Shown here in pieces: positions 44,453 through 56,800 of a DNA stretch of 64,000 nt. Positions within the stretch are counted from its first letter, which is position 1; every line of letters starts with the position of its first letter. Position numbers and translations under genes: made by a program. The notes beneath the pieces are model-generated. The model did no database searches. It was not told the origin of the DNA and worked only from the letters and a program-made list of their open reading frames with translations. The DNA is from Kingdonia uniflora. Taxonomy: Eukaryota; Streptophyta; Magnoliopsida; Ranunculales; Circaeasteraceae. Location: contig JACGCM010002082.1 of assembly GCA_014058105.1 (NCBI GenBank), positions 806,001 to 870,000 on the forward strand, given 5' to 3'.

Positions 44453-45711
44453 AGTTGCTAACGAAAAGAACAAGAGAAGACTATAAGATTTAAACCCCAA
44501 TTATATTTGCAGAGATAAGAACCCAATTGAACAATAACATATCCATCCCAAATATAATTATCATCTTCATGTTAGACCAACACAATCCATAGTGGAGTAT
44601 TTTCAGCAACAACTAAAAAAACAGTTGCAGATTCAATAATAGTTTTTCTACTATCTATTCCAACCTATTCTATAAACCCCCTTACCGATTCCAACATGCA
44701 ACTTAGTTTGCAATTCCACAATGTATTCCGTTATATGTTACAGTTTCCATAAATTTTCAAAAAAAAAGTATCTAAACACTAAACAGAAACCCCCTTAAAG
44801 ATTTAATTCAACAGCACCCATACCCCACAGAAGCCCTCTTACAGCTCAAAAACATACGTATCAAACAAGAAGAAAAGTCACAGATTCAACAGCATGCGTA
44901 TCCAAAGCATATAAAAAGCCCAATTTATTTGTAGACTCAATAATAGTTGTCTGGATGCCGCAAAAGCGTAGAATCAGCAGTAGATGCATTGATTCAACAA
45001 TTTTTTTCTCACAACTTTCATACCAGTTGCAAATAGACATTTCACCAAGTATGGAAACAACAAAGACAGTAGTTTGAGATTTCATCAAACCCTCTTGACT
45101 TGTAGAGTAGAAACAACGAAGATCCATCACATAATATTAAAAACAAAAGGGTAGGTGGTGACATTCAGCAAGGAAAAGACGTGCTCGAGTGACTGAAGTG
45201 TTCAAAGAAAAGACCTCACCAAGTGGATCCAACAGGGTCTTCAATTCTTCAATTCATTTTAATTGGTTGTAAGGAGGGCTATTGAGGAAGGTGCAAAAGG
45301 GAGTGATCTCCAAGTCTTTATTGGTGGTGATTGAAAGTCACAATGAATGGTACATGATTAGTGCAAAGTCAAGGTTTAGGCATAATTTGATCGACGTGAC
45401 TAGAGAATGCTGGAATTATTTGTAGCTAGTTAGTGATGTATGATTTAGTGAAGGAAGGACAGACGTTAACTGTCTAGTATTCAGATTGACATTATAATTC
45501 AGACACTATAACGTTACAACAATTACAACGCGAGTGCTTCGACTTGCAAACTACAGCAAAGCGCAATCTCATCATTGTAATTATCACAATAAATTATTAT
45601 AAAGATGAGGTTTTTTGCTTTTTAGTTCCACACAGGGGCGGATTTATAGGCTTAGAGGGGGGGGGGAGGCAACTGCCCCCCTTGATTTTTGCCAAAAAAG
45701 CCCTTATATAT

Positions 45712-45746
<35 letters not shown>

Positions 45747-46263
45747 ATAGATATCCACCTAAAGCCCAGCCCTGGCAGCCCACAACCCAACCCAGAAAAT
45801 GTGGGAACCAACCAATCTAAGATCCCGACCCAGAAAGTGCGGGAAGTGAAAACCAATTAACCAAACAATCTAAAAGCATCCATCTCTGACTCTTTGTCTC
45901 CAACTCCAAGCATCTCTCCAAGTATTTATCTTTGCGTTCTCTCTAAGCATATCTCTCTCTCTCTCTCTTTCTATCGACTATCATAAGGTTCATTTGATTT
46001 GTTCATTGTTTCCTTCAACCTCACTGTATCAACTATCAAGTATCAACATTCAACATCACTAGAAAGGAGTATTCTTTGTAATCATGATCTCTTTATTGTT
46101 ATAAAGATGTAATACCCTTAACACCCAATTTTTATTTTTTTTTCGGCCCAAACCCCAATATACCCCGGAACATTTTCTTTACTATAGCCTCTCTACTCTA
46201 AAACAATAGCCATATGAATTATACATTAAAATGAAATTTATGTGTATTGGGAAAAAAACATAC
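44453..46263. other. No gene; partial transposon end and homopolymers
   Basis: AT-rich. Positions 45633-45643 carry CAGGGGCGGAT, a sequence typical of the terminal repeat of some plant hAT elements, followed by G and A homopolymers (A run 45716-45743). No matching opposite end was found, so it may be a broken end. Confidence 0.35.
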
Positions 46264-46487
46264 CCGCTCCACAACTTCTCCCATTTCTGTTGATTTCGAC
46301 ACAATCCTGCAACAAAACAATAAAAAAAGAGGGCAAATTTGGTGAAATTAAACTCTAGGGTTTTGGCTATTATTATATTACAGAGATAAAGAAAGAAAAA
46401 TAACTGGGTTTTGTTTTAACGTAAAATTACCTGTGATGATTCCATGATTTGCTCTTGTTTCACAGTAACCATTGTAGCTTCTGACAT
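46264..46487 (-). pseudogene. Partial duplicate of the COA4-like gene (exon 1-2 region)
   Basis: The exon at 46487-46431 (MSEATMVTVKQEQIMESSQ, ending in a GT donor) is followed by a 124-bp intron and an exon at 46306-46264 (DCVEINRNGRSCGA). The second exon matches COA4 exon 2 (DCLVESNRNWKACQQ) with one codon missing and Trp/Ala changed. The intron 5' of it shares the AGAGTTTAATTTC block and has similar length (127 bp in the parent). First-exon similarity is limited to the ATGGA-TCATC start. The introns are kept, so this is a DNA-level duplication, not a retrocopy. No exon 3 was found. Confidence 0.55.
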
Positions 46488-47824
46488 TGCTTTCTTTCTC
46501 TTTCTGTGTTTCCAACTCGGATCTTATAATCGAGCCAAATATAGTTGTTTTCAGGCCTGGGTCCTAAAATTTTCAAACCCAGTTCCACAAGTCAACTACG
46601 TTCTCATTGACGCAATCCTGCAATATAAATGTGGTCACGACGCTGTGAGTTTCCATCAGCGGTTATGTATAAAATTGTCTGAGAGCATGTCAATTGAACT
46701 GTCGATGCAGGTTTGGGGGTGTTTATGTTTAAAGATTTTCCTTCGAATAGGTCTAATCACGTAACTGATGTACAACTATCAATGTTCCAAGGAGGGGCTG
46801 CTTGAGTTGTTTTTCGTTTACAGAGACAAACAAACTTTCCATCTTGATTTTATGTGTCAGATTTATACATTTGAGGCTCGCTCAATACATCTCACAACAA
46901 GGCTGTAGAATGAAAATGTTTGATACAGATAATATACATGCAAAAGAGAGCCGAACAATTCAAAATTTTATCACAGCAGTTCATGGTAGAAGATAGCAGT
47001 TGAAAATTCCACAAAAAAATCATCAGTCAGCCTCGGCCTCTGCTGATAAACTGATTCGAGTCAGCAGTTATTTTCTGTAAGTATCTACAGTTCAGCTCTG
47101 TCTATTAATAGGTATAAGAGTTGAGCCCTAGAAACAAGTTAGCTTAGTATTCATGCATAGCTGAAATCTCGCTGGACTGTTACAAGATTCATATTACCCT
47201 TCACATCGTAGCAAACTTAGCGAATCTTGAAAGTTAATAATAAGCCTTTAGACGAACATCAAATCTCCTTTTGCCACAACTGTAAAATCAGTTCCTGTTA
47301 ACCTGCCACCAATGTTTCAGTTTATTAGAATTATAACAAAAAATCCGGGGTACATAATAGAAAAATTATGGAAAATCTTCATTGGTGCAGCTCAGAGATG
47401 GAAGGGGAGCATTCTGTTCATTTTGATGACCAGGTACCAGGGTGGCTCCATGACCTGGTTGAACAATTGCTGTAACATTTTGTTATGTTTTTATGCTATG
47501 GTTTTTTGCTTAAAGTAGGAAATTTCTTTAGTTGACTAAGGTCATGTCCTCATTCTTATCTTCTTTTCTTAGTAAAACAGGTCAAGTCCACGTTAAACTA
47601 TAAGTGCATCGATTCCAGATTAAGCATAATTCAGTCCCCGTAACACTTGAATGTTTATAAGGAAATTAAATAGCATGTGTACCTCTATTAAGCGGACTAA
47701 ACATGGCAGACTGGCAACTTCCTAAAGCGTTTGGAGCTCGATCACTGCATAGAACAAGAAAAACATTACAAGTTAGAAAAATGAACTGAACGCAAATTAT
47801 CAAAAGATAACGAAGGAGACCTAC
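46488..47824. other. Region downstream of the PP2C exons, no gene recognised
   Basis: Expected location of the cyclic-nucleotide-binding and kinase exons of a full-length PP2C/kinase gene; none is visible. A weak exon-like piece at 47745-47666 (RAPNALGSCQSAMFSPLNRG, then stop) has an acceptor but the wrong phase. Confidence 0.4.
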
Positions 47825-50800
47825 CACCATTTCCAAGGGTCTAGGATGTATTGGAGATGGAACAACACATGCAGGACTTCGTTCTATGGGAATATCATAA
47901 TCATTAGGTTTCAACTCTGAAATTTCACTTCTGATTGAACGGTAAACATCTGATGCCGACGAAGCGGATACGTTTGTAGGTACTTTTCCCGTGACCAGTA
48001 GGGTTGGCTTGATATGAATTCCACTTGATCCATCATTAAGAACAGCACCTGACTGTTGGTATCCAGAAGAAGAAGAAAAATGGAAAAATATGCAAAGCAT
48101 AAATAAGAAGAAATAATTACACAAGATGTTACGTACTCATGAATGACTCAGAATTCATACATTGTGTGGTAGGTCATTAATGTTTATGATGATCATTGTT
48201 ATATCATCTGTCCGGTTTTCATGCTCTAACCATAGTCTGTATGATTCTCCAGCAATGGCTGCACAAGCATCCCGAGGATCCGAATATCTTACCACCTGCA
48301 TAAGAATATGGAACTGAAACAGTAAGCACAATCCAGATCAAGAGAGATACATAAGATGAGATTCACCACCATTGTAATCAGTCTCATATATTAGTTAATT
48401 TGGAACATATAGTTTCGTGGTTCATCAGTACCCCAAACTTGGATTTTATTTTCTTTCTTTTTCTGTTTGATGCTTTTTTTTAGTTCCGGAAAGTTTTCCT
48501 TATAAATGTAATGAATGAAGAGGGTGGAAATAAGAGGTAGTAAACAAAAAGATCAATGGTGAAGGAGTGTTTATCAATGGTGGTATACGATCGGCTTACG
48601 CACTAATGAAGATCTTTATAAGGGAGCTTTTTTCTATTATTTCTTTCCGTCGTTGGCTCAATTAATAGATGTTTTTGAGGATCTATAGGCTAATGATGAA
48701 TTAATGATTGTAAATTATTTGGAGGCCGAGGGTCCATATCTTGGTGCCTGGTGGTCGTGACAAGAATGAATCTGATGGTGTGGCTACTTTACAACCTCAA
48801 GTGGATAGGTTAGAGCAAATGAGACGAGTGTGCCTGACCAATGGCCTATTCCTCTCTAATAGTGGGTTTCTTTCAACATCCCATACAGCGCTTTTTTATT
48901 TATTGTAAATGACACTTTTCATACAGGGATTTAGAGGTGGGTTGAACTTCACCAAGCTTGTATTACTTGAGAACTTTGGTGATTAAATTCCACCAAGCAT
49001 GTAGTATTTGAGGACTTTGATTCTCATGGAAAAGGTGAAGGAAACAGATAGGTTATTTAAGGAGGTAAAGAAGACCTGGCCTCATACGGTTGTGTAACCA
49101 CCATGTCATATGTTGGCAATACAAGAGAAATTGATCGTTAACTAAATTCATCGTGAACAATCCCGAGGATTTTTTTTTTCTTCTTAAAAAGTATTGATGC
49201 ATCTGCTGTCATCCAAGGTGAAGGAAACAGATAAGCTATTTAATGAGGTAAAGAAGATCTGGCCTAATACGGGTGTGTTACCACCATGTCATATGTTGGC
49301 AATACAAGAGATATTGATCGTCAATTAATTTCGCCGTAAACAATCCCGAGGAAAAAGTTTTTTTCTTCTTAAAAAGTATTCTGCTGCCGTCCAAGATGGA
49401 GAAATTATGTTCACGCTACTAAATAAGGTCACTGATGAGATTGGAGAGGAGAACCTAGTTATGATTGTGGGGTAATGCATCCAAAAGTTGCAGAGATGAT
49501 GATGGCAAAGAGGATAGGGTAATACTAGACTCATAGTGCTGCTCATTGCATCAGTTTGCCGCTTGAGAAGATCTATGAATTACCTTCACTTGCTTCTGCA
49601 TATATAAAGTCTAGGAAAGTAGGCAACTTCATATAAGGTCATGGTTAGTTCTAGCTCTTATAATGAGTTTAACAAAAGGTGAACAACTTCATATATGGTC
49701 ATGTGAAATTTTAATAACCAGAGGTCATGTTAACTCCAAGTACGGAAATAGTAGTACCGACAAACGTGGCAGAAGGGAGAACTGACAGCTTTTAGCCTGG
49801 ATGGGTATAATCGTTGAACTCTCCAAATCCTTTGGTTAGTGTATTGAGGATGTTGATGCGGAAAGTGGGCAGGCTATAAGTTTCATTTATGGTAGCGATG
49901 GATAAGCCAAAAAAGATAATGAAGAGACCTTCAATAATGATTTCTTGAAGTACAAAGAGATTTGGGTATTGTTGATGAAAATTAGGACTATCAGATGCAC
50001 CCACATTTACATGTTGGGGCCATGACTTATTCCTTAATCCACAGTATTTAAGGTGAGGTCTGAGGAGTACTTTTCTTGACATACGGAGATCAAGTTCTAG
50101 TCATACAGTCGTATGTACAAAATGATTCGAGACCCGAAAGAATAGAAAGATATTAATTGATAGGAATCGTGGCTGGCGTGGCTTTAACGGCCACGTCTTC
50201 TACGTCTCTATTTGATGCACCTCGTGGGAACCCCTTATTAGTTTTCAAGTTTATCTTATTTTATTGTAGATTTATTTCCTATTATCTTGGGTAGTGTTTA
50301 GGGGAGGTGGGGAGTCTTCTTCTATAAAGGAGTCTTGGGGAAGAGGTTAAGACTAGTTGGAGTTCTTGAGAGAAAAACCTAGGTTTAAGGGTTGTTAGAG
50401 AGAGAGATTTGAATTTCTTTTGTTAATTAATCAATAAAGTAGTATTTACTTTTTTGTTAGTTGATTTGCTTCCGCTTAGCAGTTCATATAAACTATATAA
50501 ACTTGGTACCAGAGCAAGGCTCGTTCCAGGGTAATGTTTTAGTTTTTGTGATTAAAGATGGTGGGGAATAACAAGAACAAAATGGGATCGCGCCAACCAA
50601 CTCAAGAAGATCAATTACGTGATCTGGAAGAGAAGATTGATGGAAGAGAAGATTGAGGAGTTTAGAATCACGACGGAGAACTCGCCAGGGAGTTCAAGGC
50701 GCAATCAAAACAAACCAATCGAGCCCTAAACTCGACCTTGCAAGCGATCACATCTAACGTTACTAATGGCCAAAAGAAAGTTGGTGCGGGGGTAATGGAT

Positions 50801-53800
50801 ATGTGGCATTGTCAAGAGGAAGAGGGGTACCATTGGGTTCGTTTATGAGGGATGCGCGGAACTTGGGGGTCTCGCCAACTAATGTTGGAAGTATTGGGCG
50901 AGGTAGGGGTTTCTCTATTTGGAGACGGAGTTCAACGAAGAAGAGGCTCCGTTTACGTCAAATAGCTTCGAGGGTTTTGATGTGCAAGATGTGGAAAGTG
51001 AGGACAAGTTTGCGGACTCCAAAGAGAGAGAGAGAGTTCGAGATTGATTCTAGGAGGGAAGTGAATGCTTGTCGCGATGTAGAGGATGGGGATCAAATTC
51101 AGGCGATACCACCTCAAGAATTGGGACCGGAAATGTCAAATATGGGGATGTCGAGGATACAAATTCCGGCCCAATCGAGAATCAACACGCAAGGTTACCG
51201 CCGCCGACCAACCAAAACCTAACAGCGCCAGTCCCCGAATTCAATTCGCACCCAAACTCGGGTTCGAATGCAAGACATGACCCGATCCAGCAAGTACGGC
51301 CGGCCTCAAACCAACACCCGATTCAGGTCTAGTTGCCGAACCCGAACCAGGTCCAGCAAGCAGCACCAATCCAAGTCCAGTTACCAAACCCGAACCAAGT
51401 TCAGTTACTGAACCCGATCCAAAGCCAGCTACCAAACCCGAATTCGAACCAGATCCAGCCCGTACTATCGGCCCAGGTCCAGCCGCCTCACACAACCAGG
51501 TCCGAGTACAGACCCAGGTCCCGACTCAGCAGCCAGACTTTGTTTTTCCATCGCAGGTCAGTTCCAAGAGGGCCGGTAACCCGACGATCTAGACCCCTAG
51601 TATAAGGCACGGTGGGGCTTCGAATGCAGCAACGCAAGGAACCATAGCACCAGCCCATGCCACTAGTTCTTGGCAGTTGGGGTGGGCGCACACACGACCT
51701 TTTCAGAGGGACGAGGACAGAACATGTACACTGGAGGGGGTAGCTTACAACAACAATATGGGTACAGTACCGGGGGCTGGCGCAACCAAGGACCTCCAAC
51801 AAGAATTCTGTAACAGTTGAGGGTAGCTCCTTATGTACCGCCTCGGACACAAAGAGCACCTGCGGAGGTCCTCCGCAAGGCGCAAGACTGCAGGTACGGA
51901 TTTTCAGCAAAGACAGTGGGCATTAGGTAATCCTTTTGCAGATGAAGGTAGTTTTTGGAATGATAGTGAATCGGGCAACAATCGAAGGGTACGGTGACAG
52001 ATATAATTTTCACGACAGGAGAGGGCGAGCCCGCGGAGTTCATCCTACAAACTTTGGATCTCGTTTCAGAAATGACAAATACCAAGGAGAGCCGGGTATT
52101 GGGAATACAAGATATGCACCACAGTAACAGGGGTACGGATATTAGGGAAACCCAAAGAGTCAGGTAGCAAATGTGATCATATGAGGCTTGAATGTCCGAA
52201 TCCTAAGAAGCATATAGCTCTTCTAACCCAGAATCTTCACAATCACATTGACGGGTGTTAAGTCTTGTAGCAATTTACATTTTATTATTTTGTAACTAAT
52301 TGATGGGTTTGTTACGGAGATACACTAATTTTAATCAAGTTTGCAGTGAATAGTGTTAAGTCTTAACCGGTACCTCATCCCGGTAAAGAAATCGTTTACT
52401 GTTGATATTAGGTAGTAATTACATATAAGTATGTAAATGACTAAATCAATTTTCTACTTATAAGAACATACAAATATAAGGAACACGTTGGACCAAACAA
52501 TCCTCAATTCCTTGGTCTTTGTGATATAATCCAAAAAATTGAGGCGTAAGGAATTGGAGAAGGATAAAAACCTGCTATTGCTATTGAAGAGGTTGCAAGA
52601 AGGTAAAGATGTATTAGATGAGCCTTCCCCATAACCAGCACCATCTCAATCTACACAAGCTATAGGATCAACCTCTATACTAGTACTGGAGATTGTGGTG
52701 TTGGATCCAGTATCTTGCATTACACGGAATGGTTATCTTGATCTCCTACTTATTGCAGGTCCAGAGCTCCAATAGCAGAGCCAAAGCCACAAGCATGGAA
52801 TAAAATATTAGACCAATATCTCAAAATATTGGTCGGATATATTGGGAATTTCAGTTTCTACATGAGATATCTCAAAATATTTTGGTAAAATATTACAAAA
52901 CTCATTCCAAACCGAAATATTTAAAAAATCAATATGAAGTAAAGAATTTATCATTTTCATTAGTTAATTTATTCAATTTTGACAATTTAAGACATAAAGA
53001 AAAGGAGTCATATGGCGATAGCTGGACAGACTAGGTACAAACGACACTTCACTTTAAAAAAACAAAAAAAATAACAAACAAACAAAAAACACGTGTCCAT
53101 CACCCCGACACTCGGGCATTTGAACACTCGGACAGATGTGTTCAACACTATTTATAAGGTATTTTTTCTATTTTCTGCCGTTTTTGACACGTGTACCCGT
53201 TTCGGACACCGACACCTATATCTGTTTTGTTGTTACCCTAGTAAACAAAAAGAACAATAGTCAAGGGTTTTCTTTCTTAAAAAAAGAGCAAGAATACAAT
53301 TCCCTAAAGACCAATCCGGATTTTATTATTTTTTTAGATTTTCCCCTTCAACCCCATATTGCTTTTATTGTCCTAATTTTCTCATATTCTTCAGATTTTT
53401 GCACGATTTAGTGAACATCCCAAATTTTTACATTTTTCTTAGTTTCAAACAAAAACAAATTTTATAACTAATTCCATTTTAGGCCGACTGATATCTATAT
53501 TTTCAACCTTGCTAGCAAGGATCCACCAGGGGGCAAGTGAAAATCCTCTAAAGGATTAGGACAAGAGCAACCAGGTGATTTATACTTTATTTAGTAGTAG
53601 AACTATCATAGGAAATGTGATAATGCCTAACACCATTTCACTCATTTATGACTAGCATATAACTATACTCACTTATTAATTAATCATCTAATTTATTTTA
53701 AATAGGTAAAGGAAAAGCTCCTAAGAATTTTGTTGTTGAAGAAGAAGATGATTGGGTTGACATCTGATGCCAAATGAAATGAAAGATATCATGATGGCTC

Positions 53801-56800
53801 TTTAGGTAATAACACTAACGATGGAAATTTAGGAGATGATTAACGAAGAGTCGAAGACCCTTGATGAGCATTCTGTAAATGCTCACCCTTTAGATTCAGT
53901 TGATAAGTTCCGAGTGTATGATTTTACTATGTTTTCTGTCTATAACTATGTTATTCTATGTTTGTCAAGGATTGATGAATAGACATTTCCTAGATTTTGT
54001 CATCTTTTGGATATATCTAGCATATATGCCAGTAAGATTAAATATCCAAAGCTACCGCCTCAATGAATTTTACCCTTATTTAGGCCTAATTCTTTTATAG
54101 AATAATGTTTACTATTTTCCAGATTTTACTGATTTCATGGTGTTATCTGGGATATGAACATCCTAAACCTCTATTGACTAGTATAAAACATTAAAAGGAG
54201 AGGAGAGACATAAGGATTCATGTCACTGTAACTTATCACTTATATAAAGCTTGGGTTTTTGAGGGAAAAGTTGTTGACTATGAGATAACCACACAGATAT
54301 GTGTTTATGCAATATTCATCACCATAATTCTTGATGTGACACATCATTAAAGAGAAGCAGGTATCGGTGAGAGGCAATGCAGACTAAACTTTCTCAGGAG
54401 ATATTGCTCAAGTCACACCCTTAGATAATTGAGAAAGAAAGCAAGAACAGAAACCTGCAAGTTGGTAGCAAGTCCTGCAAGTTGGCAGCAAGTAGAGTAT
54501 GCAACAAAAGAGAACTAAATTGGAAGATTGAGGCCTCAGAACCTATTTCATCAAAGAAAACAATCTCACAACAAAAGCTTAATCACTCTGTGTTGCCTTT
54601 AATATAATAGAGAACACGTAGCGGAAGCGATTTGAATCGAGAAAATAAAAGAGATTGCAAGGAAAAAATAATAAAGAGAGAAATTTTATTGATCTTGGTT
54701 GAATGCATCTCTCAACTATTACATACCTGTTTATAATAGAGCTAGAGGATTCCCATATTAGAAGGATCCTATTATTTAGACATAAGCTTAATCTAGAAAC
54801 AAATAAAACTAGAAAGAAAATTAAACCTAATGAGATTAAAATCATCCAAGCCATTGGGCTTAATCCATTTAAAGGCCCTGCATCATGCTCATGTTGTGGA
54901 AAAGAACTCGCCCACGAGTTCTCAAAAGGAAGAGAATCATGTGTGTCACCATAATAAGGAGAAAAGTCCGCCACATTGAATGTAGGCGAGATGTTGTAAC
55001 CATCGGGTAAGGAAATGACGTATGCATTATCGCTAATCTTCTTAAGTACTTCACATGGCCCAATCTTTTCCATCTTCAATTTATTGTAAGTGCCAACCGG
55101 AAAACGTTCCTTTTTCAAATAGGCCATGACAAGATCACCAACTTCAAAAGTTTGAACACGCCGATGTGCATCGGCCGAAGCTTTGTACTTGGCATTTGAA
55201 GCTTCAATATTTTTTGTAGCCATCTCATGAATTTCGGCAACTTGATCGAGGAAATCATTAGACAATGAATTCACACCCGAAATTTTAGGAAGATCTACAA
55301 CATCGAGGGGGTGGTTAGGAACCGTGGAATAAACAATCCGGAAAGTAGAAAAACTGGTAGTTCTACTCTTAGAAGCATTATAGGCGAACTCCGCATGAGG
55401 AATACATAAATCCCATTGCCTTGGCTTTGTACCGGATAAAGCACGAAGTAAATTTCCCAAAGTGTGATTTAACTACTTCCGTTTGACCATCGGTTTGCGG
55501 GTGAGCGGTACTACTAAACTTTAAAGATGTATCCAAACGTCGCCAAAGAGTTTGCCAAAAATAGCTTAAAAATTTACTATCGCGATCGGAAGTAATAGAT
55601 TGTGGAACACCATGAAGGCAAGCAATTTCTCGGAAGAATAAATTTGCGATTTGGACCGCATCATGAGTTTTTTTGCAAGGGATGAAGTACGCCATCTTTG
55701 AGTAGCGATCGACTACCACAAAAATTGAATCAACTCCTCTTTGAGTCTGAGGGAGTCCCAATACAAAATCCATAGAAATATCGGTCCAAGGTGTCGGGAA
55801 CCGAAAGAGGGGTGTAGAGGCCCATATTTTGAGCACGACATTTGGCTTGTTGGCATACAAAACATTTGTGAACAAAGTCTGCAACATCTTTATTTAAAGA
55901 AGGTCAAAAATATCGTTCTTCTACCAAAGCAATTGTTTTATCACGACCTAAATGTCCACCAAGACCTCCTCCATGTAGCTCTTTAATAACGTACTCTCGT
56001 AAAAAACCTTGGGGAATACAAAGACGAGTACCATGAAAAAGAAAACCATCATGAAAAAGAAAGTCGGTCGTACCTCCTTGATTATTGCTGCATTTTTCCC
56101 ACATCTCCGAAAAATCCGCATCATCAACATAAAGTTCTTTAAGATAATCAAAAGCAACGATAGATGTACGAACGGTAACAAGAAAGGATGCACGTCGACT
56201 CAAGGCATCAGAAACTTTATTTTGCTTCCCCGATTTGTGCTTGATAGAAAATTAAATTGTTGAATCTCAGCGATCCAACGAGTATACATTCGATTAATAT
56301 TGGTATTACTTTGGATGTACTTGAGGGCTTCATGATCAGTATATAATAGAAATTCCTTTTGAAACATATAATGTTTCCAATGCTTAAGAGCTTGTATAAC
56401 CGAATAAAATTCCAACTCATAAGTAGTCCAAGTACGGCGAGTTTCACATAACTTTTCACTATAATACGCAATTGGTCTTCCTTCTTGAGTTAAAGCGGCA
56501 CCTATACCACGGGCGGAGGCATCACAATCCACTTCAAATAATTTTGTGAAATCGGGCATAATAAGAACCGATGCCGAAGATAGTTTTACTTTGAGTAAGG
56601 CGAAACTTTGTTCGGCTTCGGGACTCCAAGGCGAGATTGTTTTAAACAATCGGTAAGAGGGGCCGCTATAGTAGAAATTTTTTGCACAAAACGACGATAA
56701 AAGGATGCCAATCCATGAAAAAATCAAAAATCAAAAATAATTTTTGGAATAGGCTACTCACGAGTAGCTGACTTTGTCTTCGTCAACATAAATACCATCG

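Noticed and set aside
45633..45750. Complete hAT element with CAGGGGCGGA end
   Set aside because: Only one end was found; no partner inverted end or 8-bp duplication in reach.
47666..47746. Possible fourth PP2C exon
   Set aside because: Acceptor present, but phase 0 joining gives an immediate stop and the residues do not resemble the expected kinase-linker sequence.
51241..51495. Gly/Ser-rich ORF on the minus strand
   Set aside because: It is the complement of the Pro/Gln repeat of the gag frame; low complexity makes both strands open.
53706..53768. Acidic coding-like piece ([11 protein letters not shown])
   Set aside because: Too short and isolated; no flanking homology.
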